64,000 bases of DNA from Bacteroidaceae bacterium (lineage in GTDB: Bacteria > Bacteroidota > Bacteroidia > Bacteroidales > Bacteroidaceae), in contig JAFZWM010000042.1 in assembly GCA_017617315.1 (NCBI GenBank), positions 62,001-126,000 on the forward strand, given 5' to 3'. The translations under genes were made by a program, and so were the position numbers. Below the pieces are notes generated by a model. That model worked only from the letters and a program-made list of their open reading frames with translations. It searched no databases and was not told the origin of the DNA. Within the stretch, counting starts at the first letter, position 1. The number at the start of each line of letters is the position of its first letter. Of the stretch, positions 45,866-56,464 are shown in pieces.

Positions 45866-46804
45866 TCATCCCTTTTTGTTTCGCCTATATGCCTTAACCT
45901 TTTCTACCAGTTTTTTCGGAACAAACAAAGATAATATATACATTGTCAACAATATGCCATGATAACGTATTGTGTTTACCACACCATAGTTTCTTACCAC
46001 ATAAAAGAACCACTTTAATCCCTTAAAGAAACTTAGGTTAGAAAAGAATATTCCATGAAAATATCCAAATGTTATTCCAACGAAAAGTGTTCCATTCATT
46101 TGTTTTCTCTTCTCCTTAAATGCATAAAACAACAAAGGACAAGATACTATAAGATCTTCATAACTCCAAGCAGGAATTACCGATGAAGGCTTTAAATCAA
46201 CGATAGAAGTTTCCGTAAAGAGACAAACAGCATCGTCATTTGCCTCCAAATATTTCAGCAAGAAAATGTTCTGTCCGTTCTTAGTAGAAAGGTATCTATA
46301 GTAATAGAAAAGATAATCGTGCATCTTTTCCATATTATAAATACTTGTTGACATAAACGTTAATCTACTGTATACCGAAAAGATTTTTCTACGCTTACAC
46401 AATTTTGCAACATCCATAAACCCATGTGTTTCTTGAGCATATGGAGAATTGAACTTGAAGAATGCAAAATCTGGATATTTCTTAATGTGTGCTAAAACTA
46501 CCTCAACTGCATCTTCTCTAATATAATCATCATCACCTAACGTCCAGCACCATTTGGTATCGCAATTATATAATACGCCAGCAATATTAGCATCACCACC
46601 AATGTTGGCTTTGTTCTGTTTTATTGTAAAATGTTTTTTTTCTTCGTCCGTAAACAATGAAGAAACCGGAACAGGACTACAGTTATCATATACAACCAGC
46701 GCAATTTCATCAGTCAACTGCGGAAGAAGAATTCTTACAGTTTGCTGTATTTGCTCTGGCCTTTTATATGTAGGAATACCAATGGTTAATATTGGATTGC
46801 TCAT
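45866..46804 (-). CDS. GT2-family glycosyltransferase
   Basis: 312 residues. ILTIGIPTYKRPEQI at 5-19 is the GT2 start, and WTLGDDDYIREDA near 90-102 carries the metal-binding aspartates. The C-terminal part contains one or two hydrophobic segments (about 255-300) that may bind the membrane. It is one base before the F420-beta-like gene. Confidence 0.85.
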   Translation of the reverse strand: MSNPILTIGIPTYKRPEQIQQTVRILLPQLTDEIALVVYDNCSPVPVSSLFTDEEKKHFTIKQNKANIGGDANIAGVLYNCDTKWCWTLGDDDYIREDAVEVVLAHIKKYPDFAFFKFNSPYAQETHGFMDVAKLCKRRKIFSVYSRLTFMSTSIYNMEKMHDYLFYYYRYLSTKNGQNIFLLKYLEANDDAVCLFTETSIVDLKPSSVIPAWSYEDLIVSCPLLFYAFKEKRKQMNGTLFVGITFGYFHGIFFSNLSFFKGLKWFFYVVRNYGVVNTIRYHGILLTMYILSLFVPKKLVEKVKAYRRNKKG

Positions 46805-46977
46805 TCTTTTTATTTTAAATTATTATATATAACAAATAAATCAAAAATAATTATTTTTCAATCTTTATGTAAATTATATTTTTTCTTTTCAACTTTTTAC
46901 AATTGGGTTGGGAATCAAATGACATTATACTTATACATAACTTCATTTTGATATAACCACCATTATCAAAACTAAAT

Positions 46978-48141
46978 TCAAATTATTGCTGTATAACATT
47001 TTAAATATTCATCTACAATATTAGCCCAAGCCATTTGCGGTTTCCATTTCGAATTTATGTTATCTTTCATCCTTTTTACTTCCTGCGGATTATTCAACAT
47101 ATAACTTATAGAATCAGCAAGAGCATCAACATCACATGGCTCGACAACAAGCCCCGTTTCATATTTCACAATAGGATTCGGCAAAGCTCCGACATTTGTT
47201 ACTATTGCAGGAACTTCCATTGTGAATGAAGTTTGCAACACACCACTCTGAGTGGCATCCTTATATGGACAAACTGTAAATAAACACCCTTTCAACAAAC
47301 TTGCCAACTCTCTTATATCAATATATCTATTTATAAAAATAATGTTATTATTTTTTTCATAAATGTCTTTATCAAAATAGACTCTTCCACCTCCTGCGAT
47401 AACCAATCTAACGTCTGGAAATTTTTCACTTATCTTGTTAAAGGCCAGAACCAAATATTCAACCCCTTTATAAGGAGAAATACCACCAAAAAACAATATA
47501 TAAGAAGAGACCGTAACAGAAAGTATTTTTATAGGCTCCAACATTGATATACAATCATACGAACCTAATTTTGTAACAAAAACCCGTGTTCTCTGAATAT
47601 TATTTACATTACAGAATTCCTCCAACATTGTTTTATTTAAAAGTACCATTTTGGGAACTAAATGATATGCAAGCTTTCTCATTTGCTGCATATGACGATT
47701 TCCCATATTGTTCGAATGAGGAATAGGATCGTGCATTGTTAAAACCATTTTACTATGCAAGTAATATAGCAAGCACTCGGTTTTTTCCAATGGATATGTT
47801 ATATGAATGACATCATATTCTTCCTTTATCAGTTCTCTTAAAAGTTTCAACTGCAACAAAATAGTCGAAGGATGATATGCAGACGCATTTGTTCTGTTTA
47901 TAATTTTTACCTTTGTTAAGTCTAAGAATTTTTTATACGGTTCCAACAAATCTGCATATATAGTTGAGGGAAATATGCCTGCCTTATGATACTGTTTTTT
48001 AATATTAAACAAAGTACCTTTTAATCCCCAACAATTACACTGTATATAATATGTAACATCTACCGATTTATTCTGCATTTCCCTTATCAAGGGGAAATCA
48101 CAATCGGCAAATCCAAGGCGGCTTATGTACGCAATTTTCAT
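46978..48141 (-). CDS. GT4-family glycosyltransferase
   Basis: 387 residues. FGGISPYKGVEYLVLAFN near 217-234 and VCPYKDATQSGVLQTSF near 292-308 define the donor domain; the latter is a GT4 variant with DATQSG instead of the usual EGFG, shared with the protein at 61970. The gene is AT-rich. The 173 bases before the next gene hold no ORF or clear promoter. Confidence 0.83.
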   Translation of the reverse strand: MKIAYISRLGFADCDFPLIREMQNKSVDVTYYIQCNCWGLKGTLFNIKKQYHKAGIFPSTIYADLLEPYKKFLDLTKVKIINRTNASAYHPSTILLQLKLLRELIKEEYDVIHITYPLEKTECLLYYLHSKMVLTMHDPIPHSNNMGNRHMQQMRKLAYHLVPKMVLLNKTMLEEFCNVNNIQRTRVFVTKLGSYDCISMLEPIKILSVTVSSYILFFGGISPYKGVEYLVLAFNKISEKFPDVRLVIAGGGRVYFDKDIYEKNNNIIFINRYIDIRELASLLKGCLFTVCPYKDATQSGVLQTSFTMEVPAIVTNVGALPNPIVKYETGLVVEPCDVDALADSISYMLNNPQEVKRMKDNINSKWKPQMAWANIVDEYLKCYTAII

Positions 48142-48153
48142 TATTTACAATTT

Positions 48154-49131
48154 TTACTTAGCAAATTTCCTCACTATAGCATAAAAGAAAGACACGAATA
48201 GCGTTCTGATAGATATACCGTGCTTATTACGAAACCTTAACCAATAGAATATCTTCCAAGGAGCTCTCGCCATATCCTTTATTAATTCTTTTTTTTGCTT
48301 CTGGCAGAAACGATCGTTCAACATCTTGTTAATCAGAATGTAATATTTTCTTTCAATATCAAGAAAATCCAAAGGAACGCATTTCTCCATACTCTTCTCA
48401 TATTCACGCAGAAAAGAAACATACCATTCTTTTTCCTGAACCATCGCCTCTAATTTTATATCTGATTTTCCGACAGAACTAATGGTATAACGATTCTGAC
48501 GATATTGGAAACATGGAATTTGAGTGTTTGCGATACCCCCAAACTGAGCACATTTAACAGCCGTAACATCGTCTGACGCCCAAGCAAGCGGAAAGTTGAT
48601 AAAACCTCCTATCTGCTTCAACAATGGCACAGAAAAACAGAAATCACCTATAAACTGCTTATCTCTACCATTCCATCTGTTCCACAACAATGACAAAGAG
48701 CTTTCCCATTCAGGTCTAGGGGCTTGTAAATCATAAAGGACAGAATTCTCATCAATTATTTCAGTCCAAGCATGATAAACTCCTAAATTCGGATATTTCT
48801 CAATTAAACCCACATATTGCTCAAGACAATTTTGACGTAGGCAATCATCGTCTCCCATACATATAATATAATCTCCAGAAGCATATTCCAAACACTTATT
48901 CCAATTGTCAACTACATTTATTGCGCCACAATTTTCCTTGTTCCGATAGAAAGAAATACGTTCATCATTAAACTTATCAACAATTGAACTCAGATTATAA
49001 GGAGAAGCATCATCAACTATTATAATCTCAAAATTATCATAACTTTGATTAATGCAACTAACAATTGATTCTTCTAAAAAAAATGGCTTATATGCTGGTA
49101 TTGCTATTGTTATTATTATATTTTGTTTCAT
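48154..49131 (-). CDS. GT2-family glycosyltransferase
   Basis: 325 residues. ITIAIPAYKPFFLEESI near 7-23, FEIIIVDDASP near 34-44 and ICMGDDDCLRQNC near 90-102 are standard GT2 motifs. WASDDVTAVKCAQFGG near 191-206 would supply the catalytic base. It lies between the Wzy-like polymerase and a GT4 gene and likely builds the same repeat unit. Confidence 0.86.
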   Translation of the reverse strand: MKQNIIITIAIPAYKPFFLEESIVSCINQSYDNFEIIIVDDASPYNLSSIVDKFNDERISFYRNKENCGAINVVDNWNKCLEYASGDYIICMGDDDCLRQNCLEQYVGLIEKYPNLGVYHAWTEIIDENSVLYDLQAPRPEWESSLSLLWNRWNGRDKQFIGDFCFSVPLLKQIGGFINFPLAWASDDVTAVKCAQFGGIANTQIPCFQYRQNRYTISSVGKSDIKLEAMVQEKEWYVSFLREYEKSMEKCVPLDFLDIERKYYILINKMLNDRFCQKQKKELIKDMARAPWKIFYWLRFRNKHGISIRTLFVSFFYAIVRKFAK

Positions 49132-49161
49132 AAACTAAACTTGCATTACAAAAATAACACA

Positions 49162-50346
49162 TTATATTCTTCCATATTTATTGCGCTCAATAGACTTATA
49201 TATCAAATAAAATATACAAGTCTGCGATGTTACAATACCAGCATTAAAAGTAAAATGCCACAACATGACACTTGTAAAAGCCATGTACAGAACATACATT
49301 TTTAAATACAAATCTAAAAAAGACCTATTCTTATATATATATATAAAGAAAGATATAACATAACACACATATATAATACCAAACCAACTATATATTCCAA
49401 CAATGCCAATATCTGCTTGAAAAAAATGTTGCGACCTTGATATTTGATATATTTCTAATCCATAAGCTGACTTTAAAGAAGGCAATCCGTTTCCAAACAG
49501 ACAAACAAACAAATTATTCTTATTATATTCAAAACCATAAAAATTATAACATGCGAACCTAATATAGTCTTCATTTAAATCATTATCTGTTTGCTCTATC
49601 ATATTACCAAACAGTAAATCAAAATTCAGCAAAAAAAGAATCACTGAAAAAATAATAATATATTTAATATTATATACATGTTTTCTTAAAAAATAAGTCC
49701 CGTAAAGCATACATATTATTACCGTAAAAATAACCTGACGAGTTACCGTCAAATATACCCCTACAAGCCCAATAGATAAAAACAATAAATAAATTTTTTT
49801 TCTACTTGATATATATTCAACAAAACTATAAAACAACATAGGTATCACATATTGTCGCCCATCCATTCTAAAACGATATATATTATTGCGGACTTCTATT
49901 ATTTTTTTTTCAGTTTCTTGGGCTCCAAAAAGATATGTAGGATATGTAAACTGCTGGATCACAGATATCAAAACCCAAGCAATACCTAAAATAAAAAAAA
50001 TTCTGACAAGATCCTTTTCTTGAACATCAAGGAACTCCAACACAAAGAAAAACAAATAAAAAAAATTAAATGCCGAAGACAAAAGAGATGACGTAAAGTT
50101 TTGATTATGGAATACATAAGAAAAAAAGAACCCGACTATAGGATATAAAGCAAAAAAAAGCACCATCCTTTTAAAAGTTGGTTCAACATTATTAAAACTT
50201 TTATATTTTACCAAAAACCATAACAACATTAATACAGCAATAATACTTTGTAACTGTCCCCCAAGAGTCTCATCCCATTTAATATATGAAAAACATTTGA
50301 TAAAAAAAACGAGAAATACTATTATTAATATTTTTTTTAGAAACAT
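49162..50346 (-). CDS. Wzy-like O-antigen/capsule polymerase
   Basis: 394 residues with about ten membrane helices and a large extracytoplasmic loop (about 238-300). LTVTRQVIFTVII near 199-211 resembles the TxSR/TxTR segment of O-antigen polymerases. There is little sequence identity within the family, so the call rests on topology and context: flippase and glycosyltransferase genes surround it and no other polymerase is seen in this locus. The gene is among the most AT-rich in the window. Confidence 0.75.
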   Translation of the reverse strand: MFLKKILIIVFLVFFIKCFSYIKWDETLGGQLQSIIAVLMLLWFLVKYKSFNNVEPTFKRMVLFFALYPIVGFFFSYVFHNQNFTSSLLSSAFNFFYLFFFVLEFLDVQEKDLVRIFFILGIAWVLISVIQQFTYPTYLFGAQETEKKIIEVRNNIYRFRMDGRQYVIPMLFYSFVEYISSRKKIYLLFLSIGLVGVYLTVTRQVIFTVIICMLYGTYFLRKHVYNIKYIIIFSVILFLLNFDLLFGNMIEQTDNDLNEDYIRFACYNFYGFEYNKNNLFVCLFGNGLPSLKSAYGLEIYQISRSQHFFQADIGIVGIYSWFGIIYVCYVISFFIYIYKNRSFLDLYLKMYVLYMAFTSVMLWHFTFNAGIVTSQTCIFYLIYKSIERNKYGRI

Positions 50347-50498
50347 ATTTCTTCCAATTTAACAAATGTAATTAAATAAAAAACAACAAAGCTGTCTTCG
50401 TCTTATTCGTTATACATAAAGTTCTTTATGAAAACAGAATAAATAAAGATAGTTCTATAAATATACTGCAGTCCGCTAATCAGCCTACAGATATGTCT

Positions 50499-51586
50499 TT
50501 ATGCTTTGGTAATTATAAACCTATTTATTTTCTCTTTAACCAAACTTACGGCCAATGGCACAGCAATACCTACAACCAAATATATTACCCACCATCCTTG
50601 ATATGCAAACTTTTCAATAACAGGAAACTCTGCCAATCTCTCAATTGGAAGTCCGAAAAAACATATCAAAAACAGACTTACCAACTTAAAGCTCAAAAAG
50701 TGCCATGTAAGTATATCTAAAGTATTATCGCCGCTAAAAATAAGAAAACGACTTAACAAATTACTGCGTAAAGCAAGCAAGTTGCTAATCCCCAATGCCA
50801 TCAATGTTCCTAACAGGGCTGTCAAAATATACGGAATAATCAATCCGAATTTTAAACCAAGCATCGAACACTGCCAAAATTCTGTTCCGACAGCAACCAA
50901 CAATGCGGCTGCTACAATAAACCAGCCCCTGTTATGAAATGTACATTTATGTTTGCAATAAATATATCCACTCCAAATAAAGAATCCAGCCATAAAATCC
51001 TTGGCATTAATATCAATGAATGGAATGTCTTTGCCAACAAAACCAAACAATAAAGTTACAGCAAGTAACATTCCACCAACAAGGTAATCGGCACTGCGTT
51101 TTTCGCCTGCTCTCTTATTTTTATATATGTATAAGACTATTTTTGTAGCAAAATAAAAAAACACCGAGCCGACAAACAACGATTTCAAGAACCAAAAACC
51201 GCCCAACAGCAGTTCTCCGTGCGACATTGTTGTTACTATATAAAAAGCTTTATTCAACGTTTCGTCAATACCATATTCGTGTGAAACTTTTCCTCCAATG
51301 CTATACTCGCCATTATAAATATTTAACGCGAAAAACACATTATGCAACAACAGAAATATCAACTACCAAACGAAAGGCCACCATACGCCTTTGATTCTTT
51401 TTACAATAAAGCCCTTCGAATCATCAAGATGTGTTTCTTTAAAACAATATCCGCTCATAAAAAGGAACAGTGGCATGTGGAACACATATTAATGTAATAT
51501 TGCCACCATATTCCACATCTTGCATGTGCCGTAACCATAAGAATTATGGCTATTCCTTTTGCAATCGAAACCGACGGACTCCTCAT
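50499..51586 (-). pseudogene. Acyltransferase family 3 gene, broken by frameshift and stop
   Basis: The ATG at 51586 overlaps the flippase stop (TAATG) and opens MRSPSVSIAKGIAIILM, a normal acyltransferase-3 start with a conserved histidine shortly after. The frame then ends early; the homologous text continues in another frame (FHMPLFLFMSGYCFKET, GVWWPFVW), meets an in-frame TAG and resumes as an open stretch from 51362 to 50499. At least one frameshift and one nonsense change are needed. The intact protein would be about 360 residues and would O-acylate a sugar. It is probably inactive unless the assembly is wrong here. Confidence 0.8.
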
Positions 51587-53082
51587 TAGGCTTTTTTCTT
51601 TCTAACCAATTCTATCAAATAAGTTTTTTCTTCTTTTGGCATTACGAACCATGTAGCTATAGCAAACAATGCAGCAAACAGAAGTCCCTTTGCCATACCG
51701 TTCCACAGGATGATATCGCTGACATTCACAAATGAAACCGCCAGCAGTGCCACGCCACCAATGGCTACATACGGAGCAAAGCAACTGAAAAAAACTTTTG
51801 AAGAATCAATAGACATCTTTTTAGGCCAGTAGTAAAAGTAATAAAACAGAATTTGAAGCAATAGATACACTACATAACCTATTACCGTACCACCAACTTG
51901 ATATACAGGTATAGCAAACCATGTAACCAAAAGTCCCAATACAGCAGAAACTGTTGTGTTATATGTAATGGCACGAATGTCGGAACCTGCCAAAATAAGA
52001 CTACTGATTGCCTGATTATGTGTAAGAAGCAATGGCAACATCCACAAATATAACCATGGTACAAGATACAAATAATCCTTTCCGACATAAACCGTAAGCA
52101 GTTCTGGAGCAACGGACATTATGCCAAAACAACCAAAGCTCATTATTATAGACACATAACGTGTTCCCGAATATGCTACACGATAATACGCGTTTTTATT
52201 TTGTTGCGCAACGACACGCGATGCTGACGGCAATAATGCACCAATAAATGCTCCACCAAACATCAATACCATTCCTGCTATTCCATTCAGTATTTTGAAA
52301 TCGGCAACAGACTCAACCGTACCCTGCATGCCGAGGAACATAGGGCGCAGATTGTAAAATGAAAACTGAAATATACCAAACGAGAAAATGTTAAGGCTGT
52401 ATGGGAGCATTTCACGAAACGTCTGCCAATCAACCTTTGGGCTAAAACTTACGAAAGACGTTTCTTTGCGTATCTTACGGATATAAAACGGAATCACCAT
52501 CAATGTTGCTGCACACGAAAGCATGAAATACATCTCGATTGACAGTTTTCCATAGACTGTGACAAAAAGAATCACAATCATAAGCAGTTTCGTAAACAAT
52601 GTACATTTCTGAATATACGCAACATTTTCAGTTGCCTTTACCATCTGATCGAAACATGACATCACCCAACTGAAAAATGCCGTAAAACAGAGTATGCATA
52701 TCAGCCTCTTTAGTATAATACCCTGTGCAACATCAACGTTGAATATACTATCGGAGAATATAGACAATACCAGCAATGCTCCTGCATTTAGAAGGCCTAT
52801 CACCCCATAAAAGCAAAGACTTGTCTGAAAAGCCTTGCGTACCTTATCGTATTTTTTTTCTGCAAGCCAAGCTGAAAAAAATCTCACATTTGTGGAGTTG
52901 AATCCCATATCTAGCAATCTGAGATACACATTGATAGACATTGCCAATCCTATAAGTCCATATTCTGATTTTCCAAAATAATTGATAAGTATCGGCACAG
53001 ATATGAATCCATATACCGCATTTACAACATTAAGCAGCATTGTCCATACAACCCCACTTACAACTTTCTTTCCGCTACCCAT
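51586..53082 (-). CDS. Wzx-type polysaccharide flippase
   Basis: 498 residues and about fourteen membrane helices. VVSGVVWTMLLNVVNAVYGF near 6-25 and VPILINYFGKSEYGLIGLA near 28-46 are typical of MOP-superfamily polysaccharide transporters. It moves the lipid-linked repeat unit of the second locus across the inner membrane. It lies 18 bases after the nitroreductase gene and overlaps the broken acyltransferase. Confidence 0.88.
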   Translation of the reverse strand: MGSGKKVVSGVVWTMLLNVVNAVYGFISVPILINYFGKSEYGLIGLAMSINVYLRLLDMGFNSTNVRFFSAWLAEKKYDKVRKAFQTSLCFYGVIGLLNAGALLVLSIFSDSIFNVDVAQGIILKRLICILCFTAFFSWVMSCFDQMVKATENVAYIQKCTLFTKLLMIVILFVTVYGKLSIEMYFMLSCAATLMVIPFYIRKIRKETSFVSFSPKVDWQTFREMLPYSLNIFSFGIFQFSFYNLRPMFLGMQGTVESVADFKILNGIAGMVLMFGGAFIGALLPSASRVVAQQNKNAYYRVAYSGTRYVSIIMSFGCFGIMSVAPELLTVYVGKDYLYLVPWLYLWMLPLLLTHNQAISSLILAGSDIRAITYNTTVSAVLGLLVTWFAIPVYQVGGTVIGYVVYLLLQILFYYFYYWPKKMSIDSSKVFFSCFAPYVAIGGVALLAVSFVNVSDIILWNGMAKGLLFAALFAIATWFVMPKEEKTYLIELVRKKKA

Positions 53083-53100
53083 TGTAACCTTCCTATATTT

Positions 53101-54054
53101 TTACATTATTGATTCTCCATCAACTTGCAATGGAGTGTTAAATCTTTTAGATGCAGTACTAAGTGTAACTTCCTCACAATAATGTCCGCAAAGAATCAAA
53201 ACAATCGGCTGTTCATTACCTGGTATTCCACATATATTTCGAAAGTTTTCATCCAATTTTGGACTTCTTACATACATTTTAAAACATGTTGCGATATGTT
53301 GAAGATGGAAACCATAAACCAGGTTCATAGCAAAAAGTCCACCATCAATAAATACTTGATTACGTTCATATCCTCCACTGAAGTAAGATTGAACACCAGT
53401 TAACACAACTATTGCACCAGCTTTATCACACCAGCCTTGATTTCCAAGTTGATTATCAAGAATTTTATTTATAGTTTCTTTATTTTTAAAAACATACACA
53501 CGTGATGACTGGCGATTACATGCTGTAGGTGTACACTTTGCGAAAGAGACCGCTTGTTGAATTTCTTCGTTTGTGACTTCTTTATCTGAAAAATTTCTTA
53601 CACTATACCGAGAATAAAAAAAATCTAGAATTGCTTCATTTTCAAATAAATGTGGTTTTTCTACTATTTTAACACTAGACGTACAACAAATCACATTCTT
53701 ATATTTATTTGTTATCCCACTTATTCTGCTTAACAAAACACTATCTTTACTTGCTTTAGGATCATTTTTATAGTTGTTTATAATATTTATAGAATATATA
53801 AGCACATCAGATAATATAGCATTATTTGTCAGATATTGTTCTGTATAATTACATAAAGTCATACATTTTTCCTTTCCCCAACCTGTTTTTTTTTCCTTGA
53901 ATGTCATTCCTTTTTCCAACGCATGACTCAACAACAATATCTGCCTCTCTAAATTTGATTTATTATAATGATTAGACAAACTACGTATCAAATATATGTA
54001 ATCGTTGATGAACAACCAAAGATTTAATAAATATTTTCTGATTCTGGCTACCAT
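53101..54054 (-). CDS. Nitroreductase-family flavoprotein with N-terminal extension
   Basis: 317 residues. From about residue 149, RYSVRNFSDKEVTNEEIQQA and CTPTACNRQSSRVYVF form the FMN-binding start of the nitroreductase fold; GGLFAMNLVYGFHLQHIATC near 240-259 completes it. Residues 1-145 are helical and not recognised. The family uses FMN and NAD(P)H; substrates vary widely. It follows the pyruvyltransferase-like gene by 12 bases, in the place where the other three such genes have an F420-beta-like flavoprotein partner. Confidence 0.82.
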   Translation of the reverse strand: MVARIRKYLLNLWLFINDYIYLIRSLSNHYNKSNLERQILLLSHALEKGMTFKEKKTGWGKEKCMTLCNYTEQYLTNNAILSDVLIYSINIINNYKNDPKASKDSVLLSRISGITNKYKNVICCTSSVKIVEKPHLFENEAILDFFYSRYSVRNFSDKEVTNEEIQQAVSFAKCTPTACNRQSSRVYVFKNKETINKILDNQLGNQGWCDKAGAIVVLTGVQSYFSGGYERNQVFIDGGLFAMNLVYGFHLQHIATCFKMYVRSPKLDENFRNICGIPGNEQPIVLILCGHYCEEVTLSTASKRFNTPLQVDGESIM

Positions 54055-54066
54055 AACTATTGACTA

Positions 54067-55281
54067 TTAATTCAATTTGAAAAAAATCTTTAAATCATCT
54101 ATCATAATCTTTTCGCGCTCTCGAACCACTCCGTTCATTCTTTCGTCAATGACCAACTTCAATTCTTCCCGCTTTGAGAATGCCTCTTTCACCTTGTCAA
54201 GCACTTCTGCCTCCGACATAGCTTTCAGGTCGGCAAGATGATTATATTGCAAAGTATCAACAAAAAGTCCATTGAACTTTCGGCTGTAAGCCATCGGCAC
54301 AACGGGAACGCCTGACGAAAATGCACCAATCGTGGCGTGCATCCTCGCTCCCATAAAAAAGTCCAGACCTGCTATGTAGCCTTTCACATCGATTGGAGTA
54401 AGTGCCAGCGGGGCAAGCACGAGTCGTGGGTTACGCTCATACTCCATCCACAGATCGTAATTGACGGCATAATCATTTTCAATATGTCTCTCAGCGCTTA
54501 CGACATGAGCAATAAGATGCAACATCACATTTGGCATTGCCAGAAAATAATCTATCAACGACCTTACTAAACGCTGATAATCACCTTTCAATCCAAACTG
54601 ATTATCCTGTGTATAGCCGCCATTCCACAGCAAAGCAGAAACATTCAATCCGACATGTATGAAATCCTTTGAGAATTCCATCTTCTTGTATGGCATGAAA
54701 AATGCCACGTCTATATATTCGCGTACATTCTTCTGATTAGGGGCAATTTTATTAACATAGTCAAGACTTTGTTTATCACGAGCCATCACGAGAGTCGCCT
54801 TTTCGATACTTTTGACGGCCTGACTACGAATTTTCTCATCATTAAAAGGGCCTATTGTCTGCGGCAAAAGACAATACGGTTTACCAAACAGTCTTGCAGT
54901 TCGATGTACTCCATCGATAAGTTCAAAACGCTGCTTCCCATAAATATCAGCAAAACTGTCGCCCTGACCGATATCAATGATAAAATCTGCGTTTCTGTAC
55001 AAATCCACATCAGTACTTCCTCTTTTCAGAATATACTTAGCCAATGTTTTTGCATTTAACTGTATGCTTTGACACTGAGTATAATTTAAAGCCTGCAAAC
55101 CTTCGGCACAGTATTGGCAAACTCCATTTTTTCTAACTCTATTAACAGCTAAATACAAATTATAATCCTCCCCTGAACTACGAAAAATATCATCAATAAT
55201 AGCCATTGCCGTTATTGATAGGGCAACGCAGCCACGATTTCCGTTATCTATTGGAGCATTATATAGTATGATTTTTTTCAT
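54067..55281 (-). CDS. Polysaccharide pyruvyl transferase family protein
   Basis: 404 residues from the ATG at 55281 (a TTG one codon earlier is possible). NRGCVALSITAMAI near 16-29, DIGQGDSFADIYG near 103-115 and GARMHATIGAFSSGVPVVPM near 316-335 match the WcaK/AmsJ-like branch of the family. It is the first gene after the IS-like element and promoter at 56465 and lies directly before the nitroreductase gene. Its exact reaction is unknown. Confidence 0.84.
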   Translation of the reverse strand: MKKIILYNAPIDNGNRGCVALSITAMAIIDDIFRSSGEDYNLYLAVNRVRKNGVCQYCAEGLQALNYTQCQSIQLNAKTLAKYILKRGSTDVDLYRNADFIIDIGQGDSFADIYGKQRFELIDGVHRTARLFGKPYCLLPQTIGPFNDEKIRSQAVKSIEKATLVMARDKQSLDYVNKIAPNQKNVREYIDVAFFMPYKKMEFSKDFIHVGLNVSALLWNGGYTQDNQFGLKGDYQRLVRSLIDYFLAMPNVMLHLIAHVVSAERHIENDYAVNYDLWMEYERNPRLVLAPLALTPIDVKGYIAGLDFFMGARMHATIGAFSSGVPVVPMAYSRKFNGLFVDTLQYNHLADLKAMSEAEVLDKVKEAFSKREELKLVIDERMNGVVREREKIMIDDLKIFFKLN

Positions 55282-55303
55282 CAATTCTATATTTTATTTA
55301 TAG

Positions 55304-56276
55304 GTATAGGCGTTTAGACCGCCCGTGTAACTAATTGGATTCTAATCTTATTGTTTTATTAAACCATCTTTTGAATAAGCAAATCGAAGATTGTGTCCAT
55401 ATTATTCCTCCTATTATATCGAAAATGATACTCATCAAGGTATCCCTGTAGCTGTTCCTTGGTGCAATGATGATGTATACCCCTCAACCAGCCCTTGATG
55501 TTCATGATGTGGATTGTATGTCTGGGGAATTGTTTCCATCCTCAGATTTCCGCTGCTCTAACTTTGTATAGTCGGACATCAAAGGCAGATACCCATTCCA
55601 TTCATCAGTTATCACGTGTGCATCTTTTGAGATATGCTCCTCAAAAAAAGGACGAATCGATTTCGCCGAGGCGTTGTCTATGACCATGGCATAGTCTCGC
55701 CCGAAGCCTTTGCCAGGGAGGCCTCCAGAGCTACTACCACAAGTTTCTTCTTGCCTTTGGAACGACCTCGTTTTTGCTCTTCCTCTCTACCTACATAGAA
55801 CTCATCAACATGTACTTCACCTTCAAGAGGGTATAATCCAGAACTTCGCATCGCCTTCTGAATCTTCCACTTAAACGCCCAGCATGTCTTTTGTCTCAAT
55901 TCGTACTTTTCAGACAAATTCCAATGAGGATATGCCTTTCTTCTTTGTACTTTTCTTGAATGCAATGTGGAAAGCTATAAGTAGGGAGAACTTCAGTTTG
56001 TCAAACATAGTTCCACCTGTTGGACTCTCATCGTATTTACATTTCGAACATCTGCGTGAATAGGGTTTCTCACCTTTGATGAAATGAGTGTTGCCACATT
56101 TCTTGCACACATAGCCATCCTGCCACTTTATATTGGCAAGATACTTGTAACAGTCTTCATCGCTTTGAAAACGGTTGTAGAACTTAATTGAATTCACCCC
56201 TATAAATTGTTCTTTTGATTCCATGGTGCAAAGGTAGCACCTTTTTCTGAATTATGGGAGATCTAAACGCCTATAC
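55304..56276 (-). mobile_element. Decayed IS1595-family insertion sequence
   Basis: The element is bounded by 15-bp inverted repeats, GTATAGGCGTTTAGA at 55304-55318 and its complement at 56262-56276, giving 973 bases. It contains a frame-broken IS1595-type transposase. A perfect target-site duplication is not clear; ATTTATA occurs on both sides but at unequal distances in AT-rich DNA. A TACCTTTGC promoter element (56228-56236, minus strand) points into the element and on to the capsule genes. Confidence 0.8.
55359..56224 (-). pseudogene. IS1595-family transposase, at least three frameshifts
   Basis: The N-terminal part (56224 to about 55930) has the zinc-ribbon CKKCGNTHFIKG and CSKCKYDESPTGGT. 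The DDE-type part follows in a second frame (HVDEFYVGREE, then KKLVVVALEA), a third frame (IDNASAKSIRPFFEE, DEWNGYLPLM) and a last frame (MNIKGWLRGIHHHC, YLDEYHFRYNRR) ending with TAA at 55359-55361. Breaks are near 55930, 55685 and 55515. The gene cannot make an active transposase. Confidence 0.87.
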
Positions 56277-56464
56277 ATATTTATATTTAACTTTCACAAA
56301 TCCAAGAGGAAACATGAATATTACAAAAATTGTATAAAATGGGGACACTGCAGAAGTTTCAACAGTGAAATCCAGAACCATAAAGCCATAAGAGGAAACG
56401 TCCTTTTCATGTACTTATTTAAAGCGACATTGTAAAAAAATCACCACCTCATGTCCTAATTTGT

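Noticed and set aside
55296-56285. Target-site duplication of the IS1595-like element
   Set aside because: ATTTATA occurs on both sides but not directly at both ends, and the flanks are AT-rich enough for chance.
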